Part shown: positions 9,113-17,765 of the stretch, piece by piece | Numbering within the stretch: the stretch's first letter is position 1 | Layout: every line of letters begins with the position of its first letter | IMG/VR virus record: IMGVR_UViG_3300020205_002110 | Span: 1-44,893 of that record | DNA from: a virus | Direction: 5' to 3' (one strand) | DNA length: 44,893 nucleotides | Translations under genes and position numbers: made by a program | The notes under the pieces: generated by a model | The model's database searches: none | Told to the model about the DNA's origin: nothing | What the model saw: the letters and a program-made list of their open reading frames with translations, nothing else

Positions 9113-10860
9113 CAGCCTGCTCCCTGATTTGCCTGCTGCATCATCTGAGCGACAACCTGATCGCCCTTGGAAATACTGTCTCCACCTCGGTCGGAGCGCA
9201 CATAGTTGCGCGTCGTGTTCGCAGGACCAGCACCACCTGCACCACCACCGGGAGCCGGAGGACCTTGCATGAGTTCCTGTGGAGGAACCTTCATCACAAG
9301 GTCCATGATTTCTGGAGTGCCGCTGAGTTCGGCAGACATCTTGAGGAACGCCTCGATGTTGGGAACAAGTCCACGCTGCTGAAGGAGAGCGGACATCGGA
9401 ACGATGTATGTCTGCATGACCTGCATTGCGCTTTGAAGTCGCTCGGATGGAGTGCGAGACTGCATTGAGAACGGAACGATCTCAATCGCGTAGTCAGGGA
9501 ACTCTCCGTTGCGCTTCTCTGGCTTCATCTCGGCCATGATTGTCATGTCCGAGTTTGGAATCTTCTTTGGGATCCTGTATGCGCGAATTGGATCGTTCCA
9601 CATGTAGAACGCAATTGCCTTGATCACATCAGTCGATGCAGCCGTGGCACGCTCCTGCATGTCAGCAATGCGCATCGTGGCCTGGCTTTTAACCAACTGC
9701 TCTTGTGATGCCGTGTTCGTCGCATTGTTGAGACCACCAAGGGTTTCAAGGTTGCCACCGAAGTACGAAGTCAACTGGCGCAACTGCTGGAAGAACGCAA
9801 GACCTGCCTGATCAACGCCGCCGTATCGAACATCCTTCGTTGCTTCAGGACGATCAACCGCAACGGCGTCTCCATCGTTTGCGTTTGTGATTCGACGACC
9901 ATCGTCTTGATTCGCAGAGGCAACAAGCGTGACGGTCTTCTGTCGATCTGCTTGACGAGCAAGCTTGCGGAACACTCGGTTGCCGAGTTCATGCAAGTCG
10001 ATCATCAGAGCCGCTGGAGGGAGCGGCATGATCTGACCTGGAACATCGCCAAACGAAAGCAGGTGATATGGGCCACCTTCGGGGCCATCCCACTCAACAA
10101 CACGAAGAGGCTCTCGATCTTCGAGGCCACCATTCGGATCGGTTTGGAAAGTCGCGACCACACCCTCGTATGGGAGCCAGATGTCCCACAACTCAACGAG
10201 GTCCATGTACGACTCTTCTCCGTACGAACCACCGTCATCGACCATGTTCGAGATCTTCTGGTCGCCCTGCTCGTTGGTTGTACGACGCTCGTACTTCGAC
10301 AGATCCTTCTTTGGGAACATCTTGAGGTCTTGCACGGCCTCAAGTGGAAGTGCGTAGCGGTTGCCACAGAACTGCACTTGGTCCCATCGCTTGGCGGTGA
10401 TGTCGAAGACGAAGTCCTCGAAGTCAACGACATCGGCAAACGGTTGTCCTGGATCGTGAGTGAAACCCATGATCTCGCGCTGGTCGCTTGGAGCAAGGCC
10501 GACCTTGAGGACGCCCATACCAAACATCGCCTCAAGTACCCACCGGCGCATCGTCTCGTCGAACTTCATGTCTTCGATTGCAATGTTGAGCGCAATCTCA
10601 AGATCATCTGCAAACGAAATGTTATCACCGTCCTTGGAGCGGACCATCACGCGGGGAGCACGAGCTGCCACCTGCCTGCGGTAGATGTTCAACGCCATCT
10701 CAAGAAAGTTGACCGGCACGCGATCAGGAGCACCACCATCGGACCATGCTCCACCAACGAATTGACGGATCATGCCAAGACGCCGCTCACGGAAAGTCTG
10801 CAACTTCCTGCGCGAGTGGTCAAAGGCAGTTACGAGGCGAGATACACGGTCAAGCTTCAT
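9112..10860 (-). CDS. Portal protein (582 aa)
   Basis: Sits directly after the terminase large subunit, the usual portal position, and has the right size. Visible features include an Arg/Lys-rich N-terminal helix, NIYRRQVAARAPRVMV, a long helix-rich centre (RNRVFRKLARQADRQKT appears in part as GNRVFRKLARQADRQ), and a Gln/Gly-rich C-terminus with APGGGAGGAGPANTTRNY. Portals form the dodecameric channel through which DNA enters and leaves and bind terminase. I prefer ATG 10,860, which forms TAATG with the terminase stop and has GGAAG 7 bases upstream. ATG 10,866 would add two residues with a worse-placed ribosome site. Confidence 0.85.
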   Translation of the reverse strand: MKLDRVSRLVTAFDHSRRKLQTFRERRLGMIRQFVGGAWSDGGAPDRVPVNFLEMALNIYRRQVAARAPRVMVRSKDGDNISFADDLEIALNIAIEDMKFDETMRRWVLEAMFGMGVLKVGLAPSDQREIMGFTHDPGQPFADVVDFEDFVFDITAKRWDQVQFCGNRYALPLEAVQDLKMFPKKDLSKYERRTTNEQGDQKISNMVDDGGSYGEESYMDLVELWDIWLPYEGVVATFQTDPNGGLEDREPLRVVEWDGPEGGPYHLLSFGDVPGQIMPLPPAALMIDLHELGNRVFRKLARQADRQKTVTLVASANQDDGRRITNANDGDAVAVDRPEATKDVRYGGVDQAGLAFFQQLRQLTSYFGGNLETLGGLNNATNTASQEQLVKSQATMRIADMQERATAASTDVIKAIAFYMWNDPIRAYRIPKKIPNSDMTIMAEMKPEKRNGEFPDYAIEIVPFSMQSRTPSERLQSAMQVMQTYIVPMSALLQQRGLVPNIEAFLKMSAELSGTPEIMDLVMKVPPQELMQGPPAPGGGAGGAGPANTTRNYVRSDRGGDSISKGDQVVAQMMQQANQGAG

Positions 10861-12590
10861 TACCATGCTTCCATTCTTCGCCTTCGATCCGACGCTGCGG
10901 TGCGGCGGGCGAGAATGCTGCCTTCAGGGATGCGGTCCACGACCTCCGTGGGCGCAGGTGTTCTTCTTGCAAGAGCATAGCAGCACAGGGCATCGGCGGT
11001 AGGTCTGTCGCCGTGATTATCGCGCGCTCCGCTCGGGTCAATCGTCCTTACCGATTTCGAGTGCTCAATCGATCCGTTGGCCGTGTAGATGATTTCGCGC
11101 AATTCGTTCATCGCGTCACTCGATCGGTTGATGAACCGACCGTCGATGAGAGCTCGCCTGTAGTCGCCGAACACGGCTCGTTTGGCGTCCTTTACCGGCC
11201 ACCATCCGGGAATCTGAGTCTGGTTCTTTGCGAGGGACTCTTCCCTCGTGCGGTAGTAAACATTCCGGTATCCGGCTTCGATGACCACATCACCAAAGTT
11301 TCTACCAGGGCCAGGAGCCTCCCAGATGATGTAGGCCCCGTTACCCGTGTCGTCTCGAAGCCACCTAGCAAGGGCCACCGCGTACCTGCCGAGTTCGTCC
11401 GGTCTCATGTGTGGAGTAACCAACTCAGCAATCTTCTCGCCGGTCTTTCTGTCTGCGACCGAAATGACCGAGTTGCTGCTCCCTGTGCCCGTTGCAATGT
11501 CCACACCCATGACATACCCACGGTCCGAAGAGACATTGCCAGCCGCATCAATTCCACACCAAAGGCGCAGATTGCCTCTTGGGGACGCTTCAAATCGGCG
11601 AGGGATCAAGGAAGTGTGGTCGAAGTCAATGTCGCCAACAAATAGTGGCTGCTTGCAATACTGCACCACAAGTCGTGTGATCTCTTTGGGATCAAAGAAC
11701 TGGTAGTCCGACCCCTCGAAGTCAATGTCGAGTTCCTGTGCAATCTCTTGTGGGTGGATACATCGCTTGCACTCATCGTCGTACCAAGGACTGTGAGGCT
11801 TGCCATCCTCACCCACATACAAGCCTTCGGCCTTGACGGGGTGCTTCGTCCAATGCAGGGCAACCTGCTTCATCTGCTGATTGTGGGCGACATCGTAGAA
11901 AGCGTTGCCAACTCCATCAGGAGTGGAATTGAAGATGCGGGAGCGTGTCGCGTCTCGGGTGGATGACAGGGCCTTGTACCCAGCATCAACATCGAAAGCC
12001 GCAAACTCGTCCATGCCGATGGCTGTGCGCCGGTCACCACGAGCAACATCGCCGGTCGTGCTTTCCCCATCGATCGAAGAACCGTTCTCTTCGTTGGTAA
12101 GCCTCAAATGGGTACGGGTGTACTTGGGAAGGAGCCATCCCGGTTGGTTCTTGAGGATGTAGTCAATCTTCCAGAACAGGCACTTCGAGTTACCGGGCTT
12201 GTCAACATACTCCTCGTTGCGGCTGACCAACAGGAAAGACTGACCGTCCCGGAAATGCCAGCGCCACTCGAACAAGGTGCAGAGCATCCAGCTTGCACCC
12301 ATGTCACGGCTCTTCTTGATGCAGATGTCCTTCTTGCCAATCGCTTCGTTCAAGTCCAAGAATGTCTCGTCTTGGAACGGGTAGGTGATGAACGGGACCG
12401 TGGGACTGTCAAGTCGAGGATCGTATGTCCAGCAGAATGCATTCACATAGAACAGAAGGTCCTCGGAACACATCTTGCGCAGAGCGCGGCGGTCAGCCTC
12501 AGAACCACGAGCGGCCACATAGACAGACTTGCGCCAACGCAAGTTCTCCTCGTACCCCTTTGGAACTAGGTGGAGCCACTTACCGCTCAA
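10860..12590 (-). CDS. terL: Terminase large subunit, packaging ATPase-nuclease (576 aa)
   Basis: Packaging motor that pumps DNA through the portal and cuts concatemers. The ATPase half shows the deviant Walker A IKKSRDMGASW (about 91-101), the form typical of terminases, and Walker B AIGMDE (190-195) with the catalytic Glu. The RNase-H-like nuclease half begins at GYVMGVDIATG (Asp 364) and ends with HGDRPTADAL near 530, supplying further acidic residues. The start is TTG 12,590, preceded by a strong GGAGG site about 6 bases away; no ATG fits as well. It follows a 38-codon gene by 12 bases and overlaps the portal start. Among the safest calls in the window. Confidence 0.93.
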   Translation of the reverse strand: MSGKWLHLVPKGYEENLRWRKSVYVAARGSEADRRALRKMCSEDLLFYVNAFCWTYDPRLDSPTVPFITYPFQDETFLDLNEAIGKKDICIKKSRDMGASWMLCTLFEWRWHFRDGQSFLLVSRNEEYVDKPGNSKCLFWKIDYILKNQPGWLLPKYTRTHLRLTNEENGSSIDGESTTGDVARGDRRTAIGMDEFAAFDVDAGYKALSSTRDATRSRIFNSTPDGVGNAFYDVAHNQQMKQVALHWTKHPVKAEGLYVGEDGKPHSPWYDDECKRCIHPQEIAQELDIDFEGSDYQFFDPKEITRLVVQYCKQPLFVGDIDFDHTSLIPRRFEASPRGNLRLWCGIDAAGNVSSDRGYVMGVDIATGTGSSNSVISVADRKTGEKIAELVTPHMRPDELGRYAVALARWLRDDTGNGAYIIWEAPGPGRNFGDVVIEAGYRNVYYRTREESLAKNQTQIPGWWPVKDAKRAVFGDYRRALIDGRFINRSSDAMNELREIIYTANGSIEHSKSVRTIDPSGARDNHGDRPTADALCCYALARRTPAPTEVVDRIPEGSILARRTAASDRRRRMEAW

Positions 12591-12602
12591 TTGGCCCTCC
12601 GG

Positions 12603-12719
12603 TCACATGCCGCTCTGATACGGTTTCTTCACAGGCTTGGCGATCTTTGCGGCGTACTTCTTTGCCGCCTTCTTGCCTGCGGGAGTGTACGGAAACGATT
12701 TCTTTCCAACTTTGGGCAT
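12603..12719 (-). CDS. Small lysine-rich protein (38 aa)
   Basis: Reading MPKVGKKSFPYTPAGKK and on to KPYQSGM, 38 residues with about a third Lys. Its ATG overlaps the stop of the upstream gene (TGATG) and it ends 12 bases before the terminase start, so it is translated within the operon. The MPKVG-K-FPYT start is a pattern I have met in small phage proteins near terminase genes. The charge suggests binding to DNA or to acidic head proteins. Nothing more can be said of function. Confidence 0.6.
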   Translation of the reverse strand: MPKVGKKSFPYTPAGKKAAKKYAAKIAKPVKKPYQSGM

Positions 12720-13345
12720 CAAAGGGCCTCTCTCTGTGATTCGGTGTCATCTCGCATCTTGAGAAGGCGAGTTGCCGTCTCTTCCATGCGGATTCCATCA
12801 TCAGAATAGCGTTGCTCTGCCTCAATTGCACTACGCGACGGCAGAAGTTTAGCGTAAATCGAACCCCAGAACTGACTCTCGTTGACCGGGCTGCGCCGTG
12901 CCCACACCAGCATGCCCCACGCCTCACTACTCGGAGCGTCAGAAGGCAACACATCCTCCACCTGCATGTTGCTCGCGACCCATTCAACCACCTTGACCGT
13001 CGCAACCTTCTTCCCAGCGAACACAGCCTTCGTAGCAGCCTCACCCGCTTGCGCCGGCTTACTCACAACAGGCGCACTCTCCCCCTGCACCCCCTCTTGA
13101 TCCTGATCGGGTTCGCCCGCCAACGGCGCCGACCTGCCATGTGGCAGGTCAAGACGAGTCGAAGACTGACCGCCCACATTCCCCCACATCTCAGAGTCCA
13201 ACTCCCTCGCCGCCTCCAACCAAGCATCAGCAGGCGGCATCCCGTCCTTCTTCAAGCGTTCGCGCACATCCACGAACTGCTTCCAAAGGCCACTCTCTTC
13301 AGCCCACTTCCGGATCTGTACTTTGATTTGAGTTGAACCGCGCAT
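12719..13345 (-). CDS. Putative terminase small subunit or packaging accessory (208 aa)
   Basis: First gene of the leftward head operon, two genes before the large terminase, which is the usual place of the DNA-recognition subunit. The N-terminus is helical with VQIRKWAEESGLWKQF. A polar linker (Gln/Gly/Ser/Asp, about 60-105) leads to a helical C-terminal part ending EETATRLLKMRDDTESQREAL. No clear helix-turn-helix of the TerS type is seen, so the call is positional. The linker-coding DNA contains a perfect copy of the recurrent palindrome (13,131-13,150), which might be a recognition site. No ribosome site precedes ATG 13,345; a TGG-TAAACT extended -10-like element 6 bases upstream would give a leaderless message. 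Confidence 0.45.
   Translation of the reverse strand: MRGSTQIKVQIRKWAEESGLWKQFVDVRERLKKDGMPPADAWLEAARELDSEMWGNVGGQSSTRLDLPHGRSAPLAGEPDQDQEGVQGESAPVVSKPAQAGEAATKAVFAGKKVATVKVVEWVASNMQVEDVLPSDAPSSEAWGMLVWARRSPVNESQFWGSIYAKLLPSRSAIEAEQRYSDDGIRMEETATRLLKMRDDTESQREAL
13131..13150. repeat. Palindrome copy 2: GACCTGCCA-TG-TGGCAGGTC
   Basis: Nine-base perfect arms with a 2-base centre, the longest pairing after the terminator copy. Unlike the other full copies it lies inside a coding region (the putative small terminase), where it encodes RLDLPHGR on the minus strand. Confidence 0.8.
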
Positions 13346-13842
13346 GTCGGGAGTTTACCACAAGTCGGAATGCAGTCTCGGGAGGGGGTTAGATTAATGG
13401 TTTGTTGACCCCCCAGGTCCGGGTTCAGGCGCGGGCGCGCGCGCGCGTGGGCGGGCGGGCGCGATCGCGGGCCGCACGCGAGGGGCGCGACCTGCGGCGG
13501 CTGGCTCGATTTTTCCAGCGCGCACCGCCGCCCTTTGCACCTTTCACCAGGGCGCAGGGCGCGTCACCAGGGCGCAGGGCGCGGGCCGCCGAAGCCCACC
13601 CGAAGCACCGTGAAAGTGGGGATCCGAGGGTGGCACTTCGATGGCCTCGCCGTGCTTCGATGGCCGCCGCGCGCCGCGCCCGCGAAGCAAACGGCGCGCC
13701 TTCGACGGATGTACCCGTGCCATTCTGAGCCGCCCGCACCGATCCTATGAATTGTGCGGAGTCGATCCGCTACAAGCCGACAACCGTGATACACTTCAAT
13801 GCCGCAATTCTGCGGCTTCAAGCTCTCACCAAAGGCTCTTCA
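13346..13842. other. GC-rich divergent intergenic region, about 500 bp
   Basis: Lies between the leftward head operon and the rightward GC-rich island, so it should hold promoters for both. It starts with an AT-richer stretch (attaatggtttgttgacc) near 13,394 and then becomes extremely GC-rich with alternating GC runs near 13,430-13,470. It contains a perfect 20-bp tandem repeat and a short hairpin (gccgca-attc-tgcggc, 13,801-13,816) just before the AAA+ gene. Open frames here (for example 13,402-13,728 plus) have GC-driven composition and no credible protein features. The compositional jump marks the left edge of the island. Confidence 0.6.
13544..13583. repeat. Perfect tandem repeat, 2 x 20 bp
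   Basis: The 20-base unit beginning tcaccagggcgcag occurs twice head to tail (13,544-13,563 and 13,564-13,583) in the noncoding region before the AAA+ gene. It could be a binding-site array or simple slippage in GC-rich DNA. Confidence 0.85.
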
Positions 13843-14913
13843 ATGTCAACCGTGAACACGACCCCGCCCGCCCCCGCCAACGCCCTCGACGCATTGCTCG
13901 CGTCCCCTTCAATCGCCGCCATGATTTCCGTGGCCCCGCCGCTCGCCGCCGCCGCCGTGGCAGCGCGCGCCGAGCGTGGCCGCCTGATCACCGCCGCCGC
14001 CGCCGCCGCCGCGTCCCCCTTCGGCGCATCGGTTCCATCCGCCGATGGCCCCGCGCCGATCGTGCGCGCGCCGTGGGTTGGATCCGTACCCACCGCGCCG
14101 ACACACTTCACCGCGCCGCCCGCCTTCCTCACAAGGCTCCGCGTCCATGCCGAGGTGGGCCGTCCCGTCCTCTTGACGGGGCCGAGCGGTACAGGCAAGA
14201 CGGAAGCCGTGATGCTCACGGCCAACGCGCTAGGAAGAGCGTTCGTGAAGGTCGATTGCGGCCCCGTGCGCGAGAGTTCCGATTGGTTCGGCTCGCAGAC
14301 CATGACGGGCGGCCGAGTCGGTTGGCAGGATTCGACCCTTGTGGCGGCCCTCGAAACCGAGGGCGCAATCATCCTCCTCGACGAAGTGAACCGCGCGGCG
14401 ACCACCGCGCTAAACGGCTTGTTCGGAATTTTGGACGGGACGCGCGTGGCCCACTTCCCGCAGCGCGCCGAGGCCGTGCGCCTCGCCGATGGGGTCGCGA
14501 TCTTCGCCACGGCAAACATCGGTCTGAGCTACAGCGGGACGGGCGCGATCGATCGCGCATTTTCCAACCGCTTCACGACGATTCCGACCGACTACCTCGC
14601 ACCCGAAGACGAGGCCGCACTACTCCGCAAGCGATACACCGCGCTCCCCGTGACCACGGCGAACGCCATCGCGCGCATCGCCGCCCATACCCGTACCGCC
14701 GCATTCGTTGCAAGCGGAGGTGATGAGATTTCAACGCGGCAAGCATTGGTCTGCGCGGATATGGCGGTGGCGTTCGCCTTGAAGGGTCACGCCGAAGCCC
14801 TCGCCATTCAGGGGCTGATTGACTCACAATCCGCCGAGACGATGGGCGCGGCATCGTCGCCGCGCGCCGCCCTCTCCGCATTCGTGGCGCGCACTTTCCC
14901 TTCCTTCATCTGA
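13843..14913 (+). CDS. MoxR/CobS-type AAA+ ATPase (356 aa)
   Basis: Walker A GPSGTGKT (113-120), Walker B IILLDE (176-181), sensor-1 ATAN (N225) and the arginine-finger region DRAFSNRF (R238/R243) are all intact, so it should be an active AAA+ ring ATPase. The spacing and the LLDEVNRA after Walker B fit the MoxR/CobS group, whose members remodel complexes with a partner carrying a VWA domain; such a gene is two places downstream. The N-terminal ~80 residues are Ala/Pro-rich. I start at ATG 13,843 (AAAGG 7 bases upstream); an in-frame ATG at 13,747 would add 32 residues over a hairpin. The target is unknown. Confidence 0.85.
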   Translation: MSTVNTTPPAPANALDALLASPSIAAMISVAPPLAAAAVAARAERGRLITAAAAAAASPFGASVPSADGPAPIVRAPWVGSVPTAPTHFTAPPAFLTRLRVHAEVGRPVLLTGPSGTGKTEAVMLTANALGRAFVKVDCGPVRESSDWFGSQTMTGGRVGWQDSTLVAALETEGAIILLDEVNRAATTALNGLFGILDGTRVAHFPQRAEAVRLADGVAIFATANIGLSYSGTGAIDRAFSNRFTTIPTDYLAPEDEAALLRKRYTALPVTTANAIARIAAHTRTAAFVASGGDEISTRQALVCADMAVAFALKGHAEALAIQGLIDSQSAETMGAASSPRAALSAFVARTFPSFI

Positions 14914-14935
14914 CCCCCCAACCGAGACCCACACA

Positions 14936-16102
14936 ATGGCACACACCGTCACACTTTCACCCGCCGATACCATCGCGCTTTCCCCCGCTGCGGGTGGCAT
15001 CGCCACCGCCGTCCGCCGCCTCGCGGGTTCGGCCTTCCGCCCTCACTCATGGCCGACTGATGCTCGCGGATCAGTCACCGCCGCCGCCGCGTTCGTCGCT
15101 CGCGTGGGCTTCCCTTGCGACCTCGACCACGCGGGCAGCGTGACCATCGGCACACACCCTCGCGGGACAGCCGCGCACGGCTACGCGCCGTCCCTTCCCT
15201 CGCGCCTCGTCATCGTCGCCGTGGCCGTGGCCGATGCCGAAGGGGCATCGCCGCAACCGTATCTTGACCGAGCATATGACTTGCTCGCGGGCCTCTGCCT
15301 CTGCCACGGCAACCGCCGCGCGACTTTGCTTGGAACGATTTCAATGCACGGATTCGGCTTCACCATGTCGCGCATCGATCGCGCAACCGAAGGCAAGGTG
15401 CGCGCATTGTTCGCGATCGATCGCCGCAATGTCGAAGTACGCGCGGGGTTCGTGACTCGCCCGCAACGGTCGCTACATGACGGCGCGCTTCGCGTCCTCG
15501 CTGCGCAGTATGAAGCCGAGGCCGCCGATGCGACCCTGCCACCGCTCGACCGTGCGCGCCGAGTCGCTGCCGCAGCAAGAGCGGCGGGGGCTGGATGGAA
15601 AAAATTTACCGCATTCGGATCCGATGAATGCGGCGAAGCACTCGCGCTCTATGCCGAGGTGGCCGCCACCGATGACGGGTCCGAGGCGTGGGCGCGCTTC
15701 GCATCGCCGTCCGACAGAGCGAACATAGAGCGCGAGCCGAGCGGCGAGCCGAACAATGAGACAATGAGCCGCGCCGATGAGGACGCCGACAACGCGCGCT
15801 CCGAAGCCGAGAGCGCAGCGCGCACCGATCGCGAGGACGGATCCTCACCCGATGCGGATGCGTTTGCATCGGAGACGGGAGCGGAGGGCAAAGAACGCCG
15901 CGCCCGAGCGAAGCAATTGAAGGCCGCGCCGAAGGGTCGAAGCAAGGCCGACCAAGCCGCGAGCGAATCCGCCGAGGCCGCCGCCGTATCGAACGGGGCC
16001 GCCGCCGCCGCCGAGGTCGCGAGTCGATCCGAAGGCGGCGTAGATACCACCGCGAGCCGTCAACGCAACCGCGCGCCTAACGGCGTGATCCTCGCCGACT
16101 GA
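14936..16102 (+). CDS. Unknown protein with long acidic low-complexity tail; middle member of AAA+/VWA set (388 aa)
   Basis: Residues 1 to about 250 look globular: Ala/Val-rich with an RNVEVRAGFVTRPQ stretch and a helical RVAAAARAAGAGWKKF. From about 260 to the end the chain is Asp/Glu/Ser/Ala/Arg-rich and probably disordered. It lies between the AAA+ and VWA genes (22- and 34-base gaps), so the three are probably one unit. The cobaltochelatase subunit CobT has an N-terminal domain, an acidic disordered linker and a C-terminal VWA. This gene plus the next would match a CobT split in two; that is inference from architecture. No ribosome site is visible before ATG 14,936. Confidence 0.6.
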   Translation: MAHTVTLSPADTIALSPAAGGIATAVRRLAGSAFRPHSWPTDARGSVTAAAAFVARVGFPCDLDHAGSVTIGTHPRGTAAHGYAPSLPSRLVIVAVAVADAEGASPQPYLDRAYDLLAGLCLCHGNRRATLLGTISMHGFGFTMSRIDRATEGKVRALFAIDRRNVEVRAGFVTRPQRSLHDGALRVLAAQYEAEAADATLPPLDRARRVAAAARAAGAGWKKFTAFGSDECGEALALYAEVAATDDGSEAWARFASPSDRANIEREPSGEPNNETMSRADEDADNARSEAESAARTDREDGSSPDADAFASETGAEGKERRARAKQLKAAPKGRSKADQAASESAEAAAVSNGAAAAAEVASRSEGGVDTTASRQRNRAPNGVILAD

Positions 16103-16136
16103 CCAACACCAACACCAACACCCAAGGAATACCACC

Positions 16137-16928
16137 ATGCTCAAAGCGACAACCAACATCACACACAACGCCTCCGACTTCGCTGACGCGCGGCTCGCGT
16201 CCCTCGCCCTCAACGCCGAGGCCGCCGCTACCGCCGCCCTCCGCCGTGTCGGCGGCACGGCCGTCGAATGGGGCCGCCGCAGCGGCTCCCACTTGAACAC
16301 TTCGCGCCTTGCCGCCGCATCGCTCCCCGATGCCCGCGTGTTCGGTCGCCCCGCTCACGGCGACCGCCGCCCCGAGTGCGGCATCGTCACGCTCATCGAC
16401 TCATCGGGATCGATGGGGGCGGGCGTAGTCAAGGACGGCGCGTACATCGGCTCGCGCCGAAGGGTCGCCCGATCGATCGCCGTGGGCATCGCCGCCGCCG
16501 CGCGCCGATGCGGCCTCGCGTCGATCGTCGGCCACCACGGCGACAACGGTAAGGGACCCGAGTTGGTCGCGCACCGAACCACGCGCGGCGTTCTGAGCGG
16601 ACCAACCTACGGGGGTAACTCCGATGCGTGGGCGGTCGCCGAGTTCTGTCGGTTGGTGCAGATGCCCGCCGTGGCGACCGTGTTTGTGCTTGTGTGTGAC
16701 GGCTCCCCGAACGGCGACGAGGCCGAGCATCGCGCCGTGGCCGCCGAAGCCCTCGCATGGATGCGCCGATCGGGCGTGTCGTTCGTCCTCGCCTACATCG
16801 GCGACGATTCAATCGGCCTCGAACGCGCGCGCCTTGATTGGGGAGCGCAGCGCGTAGCCGACTGCCGCGCCGACATGACCGCGCTCACGGGCGTGATGAT
16901 CCGCGCCGTAGCCGCCGCGCGCCGCTGA
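16137..16928 (+). CDS. VWA (von Willebrand A) domain protein with intact MIDAS (263 aa)
   Basis: The metal-ion-dependent adhesion site is complete: DSSGS (D88, S90, S92), a threonine at T157 in GPTYGG, and an aspartate at D188 in LVCDGSPNGDE. After this comes a strand-helix order expected of VWA. The N-terminal ~80 residues are Ala/Arg-rich. VWA proteins paired with MoxR/CobS-type ATPases act as adaptors or substrates gripped through the MIDAS. AAGGA lies 8 bases before the ATG. A hairpin without a T-run follows 15 bases after the stop. No signal peptide or membrane segment is seen, so it is cytoplasmic or in the virion. Confidence 0.85.
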   Translation: MLKATTNITHNASDFADARLASLALNAEAAATAALRRVGGTAVEWGRRSGSHLNTSRLAAASLPDARVFGRPAHGDRRPECGIVTLIDSSGSMGAGVVKDGAYIGSRRRVARSIAVGIAAAARRCGLASIVGHHGDNGKGPELVAHRTTRGVLSGPTYGGNSDAWAVAEFCRLVQMPAVATVFVLVCDGSPNGDEAEHRAVAAEALAWMRRSGVSFVLAYIGDDSIGLERARLDWGAQRVADCRADMTALTGVMIRAVAAARR

Positions 16929-16942
16929 CGGTCCCCGCTAGC

Positions 16943-16973
16943 GCGCGCCCGCCCTCACCCGAGGCGGGCGCGC
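16943..16973. terminator. Strong GC stem-loop after the VWA gene
   Basis: Arms gcgcgcccgcc (16,943-16,953) and ggcgggcgcgc (16,963-16,973) pair over 11 bp with a 9-base loop. There is no T-run, so it may slow polymerase, protect the message end, or separate the AAA+/VWA genes from the next three. The 126 bases between genes otherwise show nothing. Confidence 0.5.
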
Positions 16974-17054
16974 CTAAGCGGCGACCGTTGGCATCGTGCC
17001 GCCGTGCGCCCGTTCGTGATAGGTGGGGCAACGCCCCGAGGATCGACTACACCG

Positions 17055-17765
17055 ATGGAACCCAACCCAAACACCCCCGACCCGTTCGAGTTCAACCCCG
17101 CCGATCACGGCGACCAACCCCAACCCGCGCCCTCTGGATCGAAAAAATTTCCCGCCGCGCCCGCGCCGATCCACGGTATCGCGGGGATCCTCGACCTGAT
17201 CCCGCGCGATGTACCTGACGGGATGTGGGCTTCGATCCTGTTGCCTGACGGAACGGGAGCCGAACACGCGCAGATGAGTGAAGTAGGCGTGGTCGTGCGC
17301 CGTGAGACGATCGCGGCATCCCTTGACCGTGTCGGCTTGAAGATGGCGAGTACGGACATCGACGCGCTGTTGGTTGCAACGGGCTACGCGCTGTCCGCCG
17401 TGACCGCGCACCTGATCGTTGGCGCGGTGCAATTCGCCGAAGCGCAGCGGGTAGTGCCGCCCGAAGTTCGCGAGAGCTTCGCCGAAACGGCGCGCCGTAT
17501 GGGGACGCTCGACGATCGGCTCGCGCCCGTCTTCCGCCTCATCAACAACCTCACCGCCGAGGGTAGCGATCCTGCGGAGCGCAGGGCGCGCGATACCCGC
17601 AATGAGATCATGGCGGGTAGCACCATCATGGGGACGCTTGTGCGAACCGATGGCCACCTGATCGCCGTTGGCTCCGCAATCGCCCTCGCCGCAACGGCGC
17701 GCCTCGCCCATGAATTGGGCGGGCGACTTGAGGAAGGGGAGGCCAACGATGGGTCAAGCGAGTGA
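17055..17765 (+). CDS. Unknown protein of the GC-rich island (236 aa)
   Basis: Not recognised. The first ~45 residues are Pro/Asn/Asp-rich and disordered (NTPDPFEFNPADHGDQP), then comes PIHGIAGILDLIPRDV and a mixed alpha/beta part. The C-terminal half is helical with Ala-rich segments such as TGYALSAVTAHLIVGAVQFAEAQ and HLIAVGSAIALAATARLAHEL, which are amphipathic or weakly membrane-seeking. I start at ATG 17,055; the in-frame ATG at 17,004 would add 17 residues and lacks a ribosome site. Its 3' end overlaps the start of the next, small membrane protein gene by 17 bases, so these two are coupled. Confidence 0.6.
   Translation: MEPNPNTPDPFEFNPADHGDQPQPAPSGSKKFPAAPAPIHGIAGILDLIPRDVPDGMWASILLPDGTGAEHAQMSEVGVVVRRETIAASLDRVGLKMASTDIDALLVATGYALSAVTAHLIVGAVQFAEAQRVVPPEVRESFAETARRMGTLDDRLAPVFRLINNLTAEGSDPAERRARDTRNEIMAGSTIMGTLVRTDGHLIAVGSAIALAATARLAHELGGRLEEGEANDGSSE

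Noticed and set aside
9907-10980. Plus-strand open frame (357 codons) opposite the portal gene
   Set aside because: Shadow of the portal reading frame; no ribosome site or protein feature.
10746-11645. Plus-strand open frame (299 codons) opposite the terminase gene
   Set aside because: Antisense of a terminase with intact motifs.
13402-13728. Plus-strand frame in the GC-rich intergenic region
   Set aside because: Arg/Ala-only composition expected of GC-rich noncoding DNA, spans the tandem repeat, no ribosome site.
13641-14723. Plus-strand frame of 360 codons overlapping the AAA+ gene
   Set aside because: Different phase from the ATPase with intact motifs; Arg-rich shadow of GC-rich coding.
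15590-17160. AAAAAATTT runs in the GC-rich genes (15,597 and 17,140) as possible slippery sites
   Set aside because: In frame they read simply Lys-Lys-Phe; phase does not match a -1 slippery heptamer and no truncated partner frame is needed.
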